NCBI GenBank assembly: GCA_030605085.1
Contig: JAUWBH010000056.1
Span: 1 to 31,751 of the forward strand
Direction: 5' to 3'
DNA: 31,751 bases
Origin: Promethearchaeota archaeon
GTDB taxonomy: Archaea > Asgardarchaeota > Lokiarchaeia > Sigynarchaeales > SOKP01
The translations under genes and the position numbers were made by a program. Under the pieces are notes generated by a model. It was not told the origin of the DNA, searched no databases, and saw nothing but the letters and a program-made list of their open reading frames with translations. Position 1 is the stretch's first letter, and the number at the start of each line of letters is the position of its first letter. This document shows positions 1 to 7,125 of the stretch, one piece after another.

Positions 1-323
1 GAATTTAAATAATCTTTAAAAATTGGATCATCTTTCTCTAAAATGAACTCGTCCTTAATAGGATCGCTTTTTACATATACAATCAACGAACCAGAAGTAA
101 TTAAAGTAATTTTTTGATAATATATTTTAAATAAAGGATTATAAGGTAAATTGATAACGTCTTTAGACCCTCCTAACCCAAATTGGGCTAAAATATTTGT
201 TGAAACTTGACTTGTTAAAGTAAACAATAAAAAAGATCTAAAATCGTTTAATTCAATAAAACAAGTAAAATCCTTAAAAAAATCGTGAATTTTATTGACT
301 TTCTCTTTTAACTCTTTAGACAT
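1..323 (-). CDS. Hypothetical protein, C-terminus cut by window edge
   Basis: An open frame runs on the minus strand from an ATG at 321-323 to the window edge, about 107 codons without a stop. It starts MSKELKEKVNKIHDFF and continues with a mixed hydrophobic and charged sequence (for example ITLITSGSLIVYVKSDP). No catalytic motif, signal peptide or membrane segment is visible, and I do not recognise a family. Codon use is as AT-rich as the neighbours. It is divergent from the PhnN-like gene at 483, so the 160 bp between them should hold both promoters. The missing C-terminus may contain the recognisable part. Confidence 0.6.
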   Translation of the reverse strand, partial: MSKELKEKVNKIHDFFKDFTCFIELNDFRSFLLFTLTSQVSTNILAQFGLGGSKDVINLPYNPLFKIYYQKITLITSGSLIVYVKSDPIKDEFILEKDDPIFKDYLN

Positions 324-450
324 GTTTTTTCACAGTAGAATCAAATTCTTGACTTAAATAATTCAATGAATTAATAATTCTAATTAAATTATTCTAAATT
401 TATAATTCTAAAGTTCTCTTATGATATGATTTTTGCACATTGAACAAAAG

Positions 451-482
451 TTAATTTAATTAAATTAAATTAAATTAAATTA
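451..482 (+). repeat. Short TTAAA tandem repeat just before a start codon
   Basis: About five copies of TTAAA/AATTA lie in a row and end directly at the ATG at 483. The repeat occupies the place where a ribosome binding site would be, and no Shine-Dalgarno sequence is present. The transcript is therefore either leaderless or initiated without one. It may simply be slippage-prone AT sequence. Confidence 0.5.
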
Positions 483-1073
483 ATGGTGTGGTTAACGAAA
501 AAAGATTTTCCTGGCACATTATTTTTAGTAGTAGGAAACTCTGGTTCGGGGAAGGACTCTATAATTAAGGGAGTGTCTAAAAAATATCCCACAAATTTAA
601 AAAAACTATATATCGTAAAAAGATTTATTACGAGGTCTCCTTCAAAAACAGAGAATAATTATTCTATAACTCCTGAAAAATTCAAATCAATGGAACAACA
701 AGGTAAATTCGCCTTAAAGTGGCACATATATCACTTAGATTATGGAGTTTCGATAGAGATTGACGAGTGGTTAAAAAAAGGACATCCTATAGTTGTTAAC
801 ATTAGTAGGACCATTATAGCACAAGCGAGAGAGCTATACGAAAATATTAAAGTTATTTTTATCGAAGTTCCTTTTGAAATTACCTTACAACGAGTAAAAG
901 AGCGCAGCAGAGAAAGTGGAGAACTTCTAGACGAGAGAATAGAAAGGGCAAAGACTCATCAAAAATTTCCGACTGCTGATTTCGTTGTAGATAATTCTGG
1001 AAATTTAGAAGACGCAATTGAACAATTTTTAAATTATGTTGTAAATATAATAGAAGAAAATGAAAAAGCTTAG
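483..1073 (+). CDS. phnN: Ribose 1,5-bisphosphate phosphokinase-like (PhnN/guanylate kinase fold)
   Basis: A P-loop kinase of 196 aa, the usual length for PhnN. Known PhnN enzymes phosphorylate ribose 1,5-bisphosphate to PRPP using ATP. Visible motifs are the Walker A loop GNSGSGKDS (residues 18-26), RFITRSPS (about 47-54, matching the PhnN RFITR segment that replaces the guanylate kinase GMP site), FALKWHIYHLDYGVS (about 76-90), a PhnN hallmark, and VVNISR (about 104-109). The lid region RVKERSRESGELLDERIERA follows near 136-155. Plain guanylate kinase is less likely because of KD after the P-loop and the FALxW segment. No phosphonate (phn) genes are nearby, so a role in ribose phosphate or PRPP salvage is more plausible than C-P lyase metabolism; that is inference. 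Confidence 0.75.
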   Translation: MVWLTKKDFPGTLFLVVGNSGSGKDSIIKGVSKKYPTNLKKLYIVKRFITRSPSKTENNYSITPEKFKSMEQQGKFALKWHIYHLDYGVSIEIDEWLKKGHPIVVNISRTIIAQARELYENIKVIFIEVPFEITLQRVKERSRESGELLDERIERAKTHQKFPTADFVVDNSGNLEDAIEQFLNYVVNIIEENEKA

Positions 1074-1172
1074 ATTTATTAAAATCAATTGAATTAGGTA
1101 AAATTTTTTTATTAGAAGGAATTATTTAATATTATAATTAGCTAAAAATGGCCCGGTTTGTATAGTGGTTAG

Positions 1173-1202
1173 TGTTAAGATTAAATGTATCTTAACAACT
1201 AA
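1173..1202 (+). other. tRNA-His intron 1 (D arm, position 22/23)
   Basis: A 30-nt insertion. Exon GGTT (1167-1170) pairs with AACT (1197-1200), leaving 3-nt bulges AGT (1171-1173) and AAT (1201-1203). Inside, GTTAAGAT pairs with ATCTTAAC over 8 bp around a 7-nt loop. This is a bulge-helix-bulge site with the splice after the second nucleotide of each bulge. Confidence 0.75.
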
Positions 1203-1212
1203 TATTGGGGAC

Positions 1213-1242
1213 AATTTTCATATTCTTATATGGAATCCCTAC
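1213..1242 (+). other. tRNA-His intron 2 (anticodon loop, position 32/33)
   Basis: A 30-nt insertion at a non-canonical place, not 37/38. Exon GGGG (1207-1210) pairs with intron CCCT (1237-1240). The bulges are ACA (1211-1213) and ACT (1241-1243). The inner helix ATTT/GAAT is followed by the hairpin CATAT-TCTT-ATATG. The 9-nt direct repeat GAATCCCTA (1233-1241 and 1246-1254) is explained by this: GGGG pairs with the intron copy before splicing and with the exon copy afterwards. Confidence 0.8.
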
Positions 1243-1255
1243 TGTGAATCCCTAG

Positions 1256-1286
1256 AGGTTCAGAATATATAAAACTCACCGGGGAA
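1256..1286 (+). other. tRNA-His intron 3 (variable region), approximate ends
   Basis: The stretch from the end of the anticodon stem (1253) to the T stem (1289) is 35 nt where 4-5 nt are expected, so about 30 nt must be removed. TCCC (1249-1252) can pair with GGGG (1281-1284), and GGT (1257-1259) with ACC (1278-1280). This is a relaxed bulge-helix-bulge, so the exact ends could move by 1-2 nt. Confidence 0.6.
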
Positions 1287-1298
1287 AGACGGGTTCAA

Positions 1299-1328
1299 AC
1301 GATGAGAAGTTTCTTTTCAACGGAACAA
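1299..1328 (+). other. tRNA-His intron 4 (T loop, position 58/59)
   Basis: A 30-nt insertion in the T loop. Exon GTTC (1293-1296) pairs with intron GAAC (1323-1326). The 3-nt bulges are AAA (1297-1299) and AAT (1327-1329). Inside lies the hairpin GAGAAG-TTT-CTTTTC. Removal restores the T loop TTCAATT. Confidence 0.8.
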
Positions 1329-1463
1329 TTCCCGTACCGGGCCCTCCTTATAATTCATACTTTTTTTAAGACTTAAATTGATTTTTAAACTTAGCTTATT
1401 TTTTAAGATAAAGGTAAAGTACAAAATTAAAATCGAGTTGATTATTTACTATTACATAGAAAA

Positions 1464-1529
1464 ATGAAAATAGAAGAGTTCTACTTAGACTTATTCAACG
1501 AAGCATACATCACCAGGTTGCGCACATGA
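1464..1529 (+). CDS. Possible 21-codon leader ORF overlapping the next start (ATGA)
   Basis: An ATG at 1464 opens a 21-codon frame, MKIEEFYLDLFNEAYITRLR plus T. Its TGA overlaps the ATG of the cysteine-rich gene (ATGA at 1526-1529), a layout typical of translational coupling. It could be a leader peptide, or a separated N-terminus of the following protein lost by a frameshift. Nothing else supports it as a gene. Confidence 0.35.
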   Translation: MKIEEFYLDLFNEAYITRLRT

Positions 1530-1984
1530 AACAATATTTAAAGGAAGAGAACCTTCGAGATATACTAGGATGGGAAAGAATTGCCCCTGTCCCTATTTGT
1601 ATGGGTGGAGATTATCGTGCCCTTACTTTTTGCTGTAAACCCGGGTATTCGTTAACATTTGGATTTAAATGCAAACGGGACGCAATTTTACGGGAATTAA
1701 AGCTTACCGATGAGGAATTTATAAAAATTAAAGAAGATTTTTCTAAGAAAAACGATTGGGATTCTGATATTGTCTGTTTTGGCACAATAGCTTATTGTTG
1801 TATGAGGCGTGGCGGTTGTCCTAGAAGAGATCCTGCCTTAATGTTGAGATATCCTAATATGACTAAAGAAGAGTTTATGAAAATTTATTTCCAAAAAAAG
1901 AAAGAATTGGCAAGGGTTATCCTAGAAAGTATTAAAGATCCAGAAGCAAAAAGAAAGGTAAAACCTTATTTAGAATTGTTTTAA
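1526..1984 (+). CDS. Cysteine-rich protein resembling methanogenesis marker 9
   Basis: 152 aa with eight cysteines in two similar halves. The first half has C25, MGGDYRALTFCC (C36, C37), C49, then an ELKLTDEEFIKIKEDF helix. The second has C84, FGTIAYCC (C91, C92), C98, then RYPNMTKEEFMKIYFQKK. The CMGGDYRALTFCC block is, from memory, the signature of the methanogenesis marker 9 domain, a family of unknown biochemical function found in methanogens and relatives; I could not check this against a database. The repeated C-(n)-CC-(n)-C spacing would suit two metal or Fe-S sites, which is inference. No membrane segment is present. It lies upstream of a metallo-hydrolase gene with a 70-nt gap. Confidence 0.55.
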   Translation: MKQYLKEENLRDILGWERIAPVPICMGGDYRALTFCCKPGYSLTFGFKCKRDAILRELKLTDEEFIKIKEDFSKKNDWDSDIVCFGTIAYCCMRRGGCPRRDPALMLRYPNMTKEEFMKIYFQKKKELARVILESIKDPEAKRKVKPYLELF

Positions 1985-2041
1985 AAATTGAAGATCTGGA
2001 GTAATTACTAATTTTGATATTTTGATAAAATAATGTAAATT

Positions 2042-2058
2042 GGAGAGGGCTTCATATT
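2042..2058 (+). promoter_or_regulatory. Shine-Dalgarno GGAGAGGG before an ATT start
   Basis: GGAGAGGG (2042-2049) is followed six nt later by the in-frame codon ATT (2056-2058). The only conventional start nearby, TTG at 2074, has no ribosome binding site. This suggests initiation at ATT. Confidence 0.5.
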
Positions 2059-2763
2059 ATTCAAGAATTAAATTTGATTAAAACTGGTTCTTTATCTGCC
2101 GAAGCAGGTGAATCCATCGATGCTAAATACTATAAATTTCATAATAATCTAAAAAAGCTAGGAGATAGTTCCGTTACCCATATAAAATATGATGGAAAAC
2201 ATTATTTAGTTGATACCGGATTTGCCAATGAATTAGATTTGAGGAAAAAAAATAAGGAATTTAATAAACGCACACTAAAACACGATCTAAGCCTTAAAAA
2301 TTTAAAATTTAGGGACATTGAAGGGATATTTATAACGCATTGGCACGCTGATCATTTTGGGAATCTGAGTTTGTTTCCAAACGCAAAAGTTTATTACTAC
2401 GAGCCCAGTAATAAGATAAATATTAATTATTTTTCTAAAATATATGGATTCAAATCAAAGCTCCCTGGTAATAGACTCAAAGAAAAAGATTCATTTGCGG
2501 GATGTGTATTATTTCCGACTGAGGGACATGTGAATCATCATTGTTCTCTCATTGCCGATTATAAGAGTTTAAAATTTTGCATGGCAGGAGATGCTATAGT
2601 GTCCCAATCTTATTACGATAAGGGTGCTGTATGGATGTATAATTCAGGAAATCTTGGAGAAGATAAATGTAAAGAATCTATGAAAAAAATTATCGAAGTA
2701 GCGGACATTATTATCCCAGGACACGGTCATGCATTCCAAAATTATAAAAAAAAAGAATTTTAA
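2056..2763 (+). CDS. Metallo-beta-lactamase-fold hydrolase
   Basis: About 235 aa. The metal-binding signature HWHADHFG (HxHxDH) follows the strand IEGIFITHW. Further ligands are the histidine in TEGHVNHHCS, the aspartate in MAGDAIVS, and the terminal PGHGH. All zinc ligands of the lactonase/glyoxalase II-like class are present, so it should be an active soluble hydrolase. The substrate cannot be read from the sequence. N-acyl-homoserine lactonase-like or general MBL hydrolases are the nearest types. The start is uncertain: ATT at 2056 has a good Shine-Dalgarno, while TTG at 2074 does not. With the upstream start the protein begins (M)IQELNLIKTGSLSAEAG. Confidence 0.8.
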   Translation: MIQELNLIKTGSLSAEAGESIDAKYYKFHNNLKKLGDSSVTHIKYDGKHYLVDTGFANELDLRKKNKEFNKRTLKHDLSLKNLKFRDIEGIFITHWHADHFGNLSLFPNAKVYYYEPSNKININYFSKIYGFKSKLPGNRLKEKDSFAGCVLFPTEGHVNHHCSLIADYKSLKFCMAGDAIVSQSYYDKGAVWMYNSGNLGEDKCKESMKKIIEVADIIIPGHGHAFQNYKKKEF

Positions 2764-2858
2764 CTAAAAGAATCAAATAAAGTGCAAAAAAATTTAATTT
2801 ATATAAAATATTAAAATATGTAACAGGTATAGAAATTTTTTCTTTATAATTAAAAAAC

Positions 2859-3440
2859 ATGGAAAAACACAAAAGGGAGAACGATCTTTTGATAGAAGGT
2901 CTTTGGATACTGGAAAAAAGTTCAGGAATATGCATATTTGAGGAAAACTATTTAGATTTCACAAAAGGAAATGTTTCAAGCGAAATGGTTGGTTCATTTT
3001 TAGCTACTATTTTAACATTTGCTGGAGAAGCATTTACCGGTGAACTGCAACACATAAAATTTTCTAATAGAAAAATATTATTCAAATTTTCTGAAAATGT
3101 TTTATTTATAATTGCTATAAATGATAGGAACTCAGATAATAGCATTGAAATAGATAAAATTTACGATGAAATTGCCAATAAATTTAACGAAAAATTTCAA
3201 TTTGTTTTTAAAAATGGTGATTGGAATGGAAATACTAACATATTCAATAATTTTGCCGATGATTTAAAGAAAATAGTGAAAAAGGAGCCAATCAAAGTTA
3301 AATTCCTTCAAAAATATGATTTTAAAGAGTACTTAAAAAAAATTGAAGAGATTATCGCAAAGAAAAAAGCCAGCCTTATTAAACATAAAAAAAGGCTTGA
3401 ACGGTATATCGAACATAAAATAAAAAAGAGACGACATTGA
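2859..3440 (+). CDS. Longin-like domain protein with lysine-rich C-terminal tail
   Basis: 193 aa. Residues about 10-120 alternate beta and alpha in longin/roadblock fashion: IEGLWILEKSSGICIFEENY (strand-turn-strand), a helix SSEMVGSFLATILTFAGEAF, then IKFSNRKILFKF and NVLFIIAIND strands and a long helix. This pattern is common in Asgard longin-like proteins, which act as small-GTPase platforms. The assignment rests on pattern, not a catalytic motif. The C-terminal third (about 130-193) is helical and very basic, ending HKKRLERYIEHKIKKRRH, and could bind acidic lipid or nucleic acid. No membrane segment. It stands alone between a metallo-hydrolase and a small ORF. Confidence 0.5.
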   Translation: MEKHKRENDLLIEGLWILEKSSGICIFEENYLDFTKGNVSSEMVGSFLATILTFAGEAFTGELQHIKFSNRKILFKFSENVLFIIAINDRNSDNSIEIDKIYDEIANKFNEKFQFVFKNGDWNGNTNIFNNFADDLKKIVKKEPIKVKFLQKYDFKEYLKKIEEIIAKKKASLIKHKKRLERYIEHKIKKRRH

Positions 3441-3567
3441 ATTAGGTTTTCTTTTTTTTAAAAAACAAGAAGATTTTCTTTAAAAATGAATTTCTTTTTT
3501 ATCCTACGACAAATAGGTAAATCTTAAATATAAGGTAATTGTTACATAATGTAAGAGAATTTCAAAG

Positions 3568-3768
3568 ATGTTTATTAATGATTTAATAAAACCCTCGCGC
3601 GCTATAATTAGAGTGATAAGAATGACATTAGAAAAAATCCAAGCGCATCCAGAGAGAGCCGATGTTTATCTTAATAGAGTCATTACTCCTCATGAATCCG
3701 TTCATGAAATTGATAAACTCATCATTAAAAATATTTTTTTAGAAGAGTTCGCAAGAACTATGAAATAA
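3568..3768 (+). CDS. Small hypothetical protein (66 aa)
   Basis: 66 aa, probably all helical, with no cysteine, no membrane segment and no motif I recognise (MFINDLIKPSRAIIRVIRMT...). It is preceded by GTAAGAGAATTTC rather than a clear Shine-Dalgarno. It ends just before the convergent PAP2 gene. The coding case rests on an uninterrupted frame and balanced composition only. Confidence 0.4.
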   Translation: MFINDLIKPSRAIIRVIRMTLEKIQAHPERADVYLNRVITPHESVHEIDKLIIKNIFLEEFARTMK

Positions 3769-3835
3769 TTTGTTTTCTAATGAATCTCTTTTAAAAATAA
3801 AAATTAAATAATAAGAAAAAAAAGATTAAATTAGT

Positions 3836-4846
3836 TTATTTTCGATTAATTTTTGTAAAGATCCATGGAACAAATAGAAAAACGACAAAAGATAAAACTG
3901 CATACCTTATAAATCTAAGAAATACATTTCCGTGAATTAAGAAGCTTAGAACGATATAAAGGACAAGTGTAATAATCAAGCCTAATATTAGGTTAATTAT
4001 TTTCCATTTCTTATCTACTTCTGATGGTTGATAATTTACATATTTATTCTCCAATAGATATCCAACAGATAATCCTAACAACGCCCCCATGACTTGACCA
4101 AAGGCACCACTGTCTGAGTAAATAGGAGGATTTTCAACAAGTTCTAAACCGGATGTAGGAAATAATAAAACTCCAATTAAAAACAGCGAAACGGATAATG
4201 CGCTGGCGATTAATATTTTTATTATTAAATTAAGCGTATTAAATTTTTCTGCAATAATCGGTTCTAGATATATAAAAGCTATTAATAATCCAATACCTAT
4301 TAAAAGGCCTCCAATGATATCTTGAAGGTCGTGAACGCCAATAATTATCCTTGAAATTGCGACAAGAAATATAAAAATTGAAAGAATAACAGGAACAACA
4401 TATGGTTTAGGTTTGTCTTTAAATTCATACGCAATATATCCCCATGTGGCTATAGCGGCTTGTGTGGTTGATGATGGAAAACCATAACTCGTTTCAATGT
4501 AACCATATTCTGCATTTGGGTCAACATTAGTAGGTGGTCTTGGGTCTTGGAATATTGATTTAAGAAATGCATTAAGAGATATAGCAAATATTAAACTTAA
4601 TGCTAAGTTTTTAGCAAATTTTTTATCATAGATAAAATAAAAGACAGCAATTACAACTATTAAAACTAAAGGTTCACTTGTAGATGTTATGACTTGAAAA
4701 ATAGCTTGAACAATCGTATTCTCTATATAAAACGCTTCGTTATACCCTAAAGCAAATAAACTAATACCAGCTACGAATATAATTATAGATATTATTCCTA
4801 TAATTGTTAAAGCCTTTTTTGATAAAATATTTTCCTGTTCAGACAT
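3836..4846 (-). CDS. PAP2-family membrane protein with altered motif 2 (PSST)
   Basis: 336 aa with about nine hydrophobic segments, so an integral membrane protein. It aligns along its length with the neighbour at 4943-5956. PAP2 motif 1 is present (KSIFQDPRP, about 91-99) and motif 3 is present (SRIIIGVHDLQD, about 165-176). Motif 2, PSGH in the neighbour, reads PSST here (about 124-127), so the histidine that protonates the leaving group in this family is missing. It is therefore probably inactive or changed in function, perhaps a lipid-binding or regulatory partner of its paralogue. PAP2 enzymes remove phosphate from lipid phosphates or polyprenyl diphosphates. The two genes lie in tandem on the same strand about 100 bp apart, and this one is the downstream copy. 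Confidence 0.85.
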   Translation of the reverse strand: MSEQENILSKKALTIIGIISIIIFVAGISLFALGYNEAFYIENTIVQAIFQVITSTSEPLVLIVVIAVFYFIYDKKFAKNLALSLIFAISLNAFLKSIFQDPRPPTNVDPNAEYGYIETSYGFPSSTTQAAIATWGYIAYEFKDKPKPYVVPVILSIFIFLVAISRIIIGVHDLQDIIGGLLIGIGLLIAFIYLEPIIAEKFNTLNLIIKILIASALSVSLFLIGVLLFPTSGLELVENPPIYSDSGAFGQVMGALLGLSVGYLLENKYVNYQPSEVDKKWKIINLILGLIITLVLYIVLSFLIHGNVFLRFIRYAVLSFVVFLFVPWIFTKINRK

Positions 4847-4942
4847 TTTAATTTACTCCGATCAATGTTATTGATTTTTTTTGACTATAAATAAATAATT
4901 ATTTTATTAAATAAATAAATAAATTTAAAAAAAAAATTCAAT

Positions 4943-5956
4943 TTATTTTCGATTAATTTTTGTAAAAATTAACGGTAGTAAAGTGGTTATGGCAAAAGCT
5001 AATATACAGTATCTGATGAACCTTAAAACAACATTACCGTGTAATAACAGTTCTAGAATGAAAAACAGCGTTAATACAATTAGGAGCCCTATAATTAAGT
5101 TAATTATTTTCTGTTTTGCATTCAGTTCCGATGGTTGATAGTCTATATATTTGTTTTCTAATAAGTATCCAACAGAAAACTCTAATATTGCTCCGGTAGC
5201 TACAGAATAATAACCAGCATCAGAATATTTAGGGGCATTTTCAACGAGGTTTAATCCAGATGTAGGAAACAAAAGAGTTCCTAATAAAAATAAAGAGATA
5301 CAAACTACAACGACGATAATAATTTTTATTGACAAATTAAGCGAATTGATTTTTTCAGAGAAAACTGGTTCTAAATAAATAAAAGCAATTATAAATCCAA
5401 TACCAATCAAAAGTCCACCAATGATGTCTTGTAAGTCGTGCATACCTATGATAATCCTAGAAATTGCAATAAGAAAAATTATTGCTGAAAGAATACCTGG
5501 AATAATATAAGGTTTAGTTTTATCTTTAAATTTATGTGCCATGTACCCCCATACCGCAACGGCATTTACTGCGTGTCCCGATGGAAAACCATAATCAGTT
5601 TCGAGATACCCATATTCTTCTCGTGGATCAATATTAGTAGATGGTCGAGGGTCCTGAATTACATCTTTAATAAAGGCAAAAAGATAAACGGACAGTAATA
5701 AACTGAAAGCAACATTTTTAGCAAATCTTTTATCATAAACGATAAAGATAAAAGCAAGCAGAATTATAAAAAATACCGGGTCACCCATGAAAGTTATGAT
5801 TTTAAATATCGTTTGAACAACTGCATTATCAACATAAAAAGCTTCGTTATATCCTAAAGCAAGCAATATAATCCCGATTACAAAAATGAGAGCAGATATA
5901 ATTCCGATGATGATTAAACCAGTTCTGGACAAAATTTCTTCTTCTTGGTCAGACAT
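4943..5956 (-). CDS. PAP2-family membrane phosphatase (intact motifs)
   Basis: 337 aa with about nine predicted membrane segments. The three PAP2 motifs are complete: KDVIQDPRP (about 93-101), PSGH (about 126-129) and SRIIIGMHDLQD (about 167-178), giving both catalytic histidines, the arginine and the aspartate. It should dephosphorylate a lipid phosphate or polyprenyl diphosphate at the membrane; the substrate cannot be told. The C-terminal half (after residue 190) carries extra hydrophobic helices beyond the core PAP2 domain. A tandem paralogue lies downstream. It is divergent from the PPP phosphatase gene across about 160 bp of AT-rich sequence. Confidence 0.9.
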   Translation of the reverse strand: MSDQEEEILSRTGLIIIGIISALIFVIGIILLALGYNEAFYVDNAVVQTIFKIITFMGDPVFFIILLAFIFIVYDKRFAKNVAFSLLLSVYLFAFIKDVIQDPRPSTNIDPREEYGYLETDYGFPSGHAVNAVAVWGYMAHKFKDKTKPYIIPGILSAIIFLIAISRIIIGMHDLQDIIGGLLIGIGFIIAFIYLEPVFSEKINSLNLSIKIIIVVVVCISLFLLGTLLFPTSGLNLVENAPKYSDAGYYSVATGAILEFSVGYLLENKYIDYQPSELNAKQKIINLIIGLLIVLTLFFILELLLHGNVVLRFIRYCILAFAITTLLPLIFTKINRK

Positions 5957-6118
5957 TTTTAATTCTCGCTCTAATTGATAATAATATTTATTTGAATTGT
6001 TAGAAAATAATTTTTTATAGATATATTATCTTCAGTTAATTAACTATTTATACTTAAGATATATTTGCTTTTACAGAAATGTAAATTTAAATTGATTTTC
6101 AAGTTAAAAGGTAATCCC

Positions 6119-7099
6119 TTGAGAGAGATTGAGAATAAAATTCCAGATTTTTTAGTAAATTTAATCCAGAATCCTAAACAATTTCAAAAAAAGAGCCCTA
6201 AAGTTCCTTTCACAGTTGAGGAATTTCAAAAAATTACCGACTTAGCAAGAAATCATCTAAATGACCTTCCCAATCTGATGGTTTTAAGCGATATTTTTGA
6301 AGATGTACTTATTGTAGGAGACACTCATGGTTTTTTAGAGTCAACACTAAGAATTATACAATCCTTTTTGAATGAAAAGGTAGAAAGCTTATTATTTTTG
6401 GGAGATTATGTTGATCGAGGTCCAAATTCTTTAGTGAATTTTGTTTTAATCCTTGCTCTTATGCTAGCATGGCCCAATAGAGTAGCATTACTAAGAGGAA
6501 ACCATGAAAGTATTGAGATGAATTCGGTATATGGATTTAAAAAGGAACTTCTTTCATATTATTCTTCTATCGAGGAATATAAGAAGATTGAGGTCATGTT
6601 AGACCTTATTTACGAACATCTCTCTCTTATGGCTATTACACCAAAACGATCGATTGGTTTACACGCAGGTATTCCAAATGGAATAAAAAGCGTAAAAGAA
6701 TTGAAAATTATTCCTAAGCCACATAGTTATTTGTTGTTTAAAATATCTAATCCGGACATGCGCATAAAAATGTATAAGGTATTGGAACAAATTCAGTGGA
6801 ACGACCCTCGAGAACATCAACTTACAAGATTCTTGGAGTCTACTAGAGGTCCAAACATATACTTTTTTAACGATGAGGTTGTTTACGATTTTTTAAGGAA
6901 TAGCGATGCAAAACGAATCGTTAGAGCACACGAATCTTCGAGAGGTGGTTTCCAATGTCTTTTCAATGGAAAATTACTACATATATTTTCATCAAAGCCT
7001 TATTTTGGTAAGGTTCCACGAGCATATACAATTCACGAACAAAAAAATGGAGAGACAATTCTTAGGAATCTTAATTTCAATCCTGTTAGAGAAATTTAA
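6119..7099 (+). CDS. PPP-family Ser/Thr protein phosphatase
   Basis: About 326 aa from the chosen start. The metal and phosphate-binding motifs of the PP1/PP2A superfamily appear in order: GDTHG (about 67-71), GDYVDRG (95-101), RGNHE (126-130), then GLHAG and a C-terminal RIVRAHESS equivalent to the RAHE motif. It should be a soluble dimetal phosphatase acting on phosphoserine/threonine. GDTHG replaces the usual GDIHG. The start is TTG at 6119, behind AAAGGTAAT; an upstream in-frame TTG at 6065 would add 18 basic residues but has no ribosome binding site. The gene stands alone, convergent with Hsp20. Confidence 0.88.
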   Translation: MREIENKIPDFLVNLIQNPKQFQKKSPKVPFTVEEFQKITDLARNHLNDLPNLMVLSDIFEDVLIVGDTHGFLESTLRIIQSFLNEKVESLLFLGDYVDRGPNSLVNFVLILALMLAWPNRVALLRGNHESIEMNSVYGFKKELLSYYSSIEEYKKIEVMLDLIYEHLSLMAITPKRSIGLHAGIPNGIKSVKELKIIPKPHSYLLFKISNPDMRIKMYKVLEQIQWNDPREHQLTRFLESTRGPNIYFFNDEVVYDFLRNSDAKRIVRAHESSRGGFQCLFNGKLLHIFSSKPYFGKVPRAYTIHEQKNGETILRNLNFNPVREI

Positions 7100-7125
7100 G
7101 TTATTAAGGTAAAAAAGCGAAATTT

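Larger units (their letters stand above)
1150..1343 (+). tRNA. tRNA-His (GTG) interrupted by four introns
   Basis: Acceptor strands GCCCGGT (1151-1157) and ACCGGGC (1336-1342) pair perfectly. An extra G at 1150 faces C73 at 1343, the G-1:C73 pair that marks tRNA-His. The D arm is GTAT, AGTGGTTA, then G (1172) joined to TAT (1203-1205). The anticodon stem is GGGGA (1207-1211) with TCCCT (1249-1253). The loop is C (1212) joined to TGTGAA (1243-1248), giving anticodon GTG. The T arm is ACGGG (1289-1293), loop TTCAA plus TT (1329-1330), and CCCGT (1331-1335). Removing about 30 nt from the D arm, anticodon loop, variable region and T loop leaves a normal tRNA of 73 nt including G-1. CCA is not encoded. 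A TATA-like TTTAATATTATAA lies about 25 nt upstream. Boundaries of the third intron are approximate. Confidence 0.85.

Noticed and set aside
1175..1195. Hairpin TTAAGAT-loop-ATCTTAA looking like an anticodon arm (anticodon AAT)
   Set aside because: The loop lacks U33 and the rest of the tRNA would not fit; it is the core of intron 1, and GTG at 1244-1246 with the G-1:C73 pair fits tRNA-His.
4900..4930. AAATA repeats between the PAP2 genes
   Set aside because: Low-complexity AT sequence of a kind common in this genome; no sign of function.
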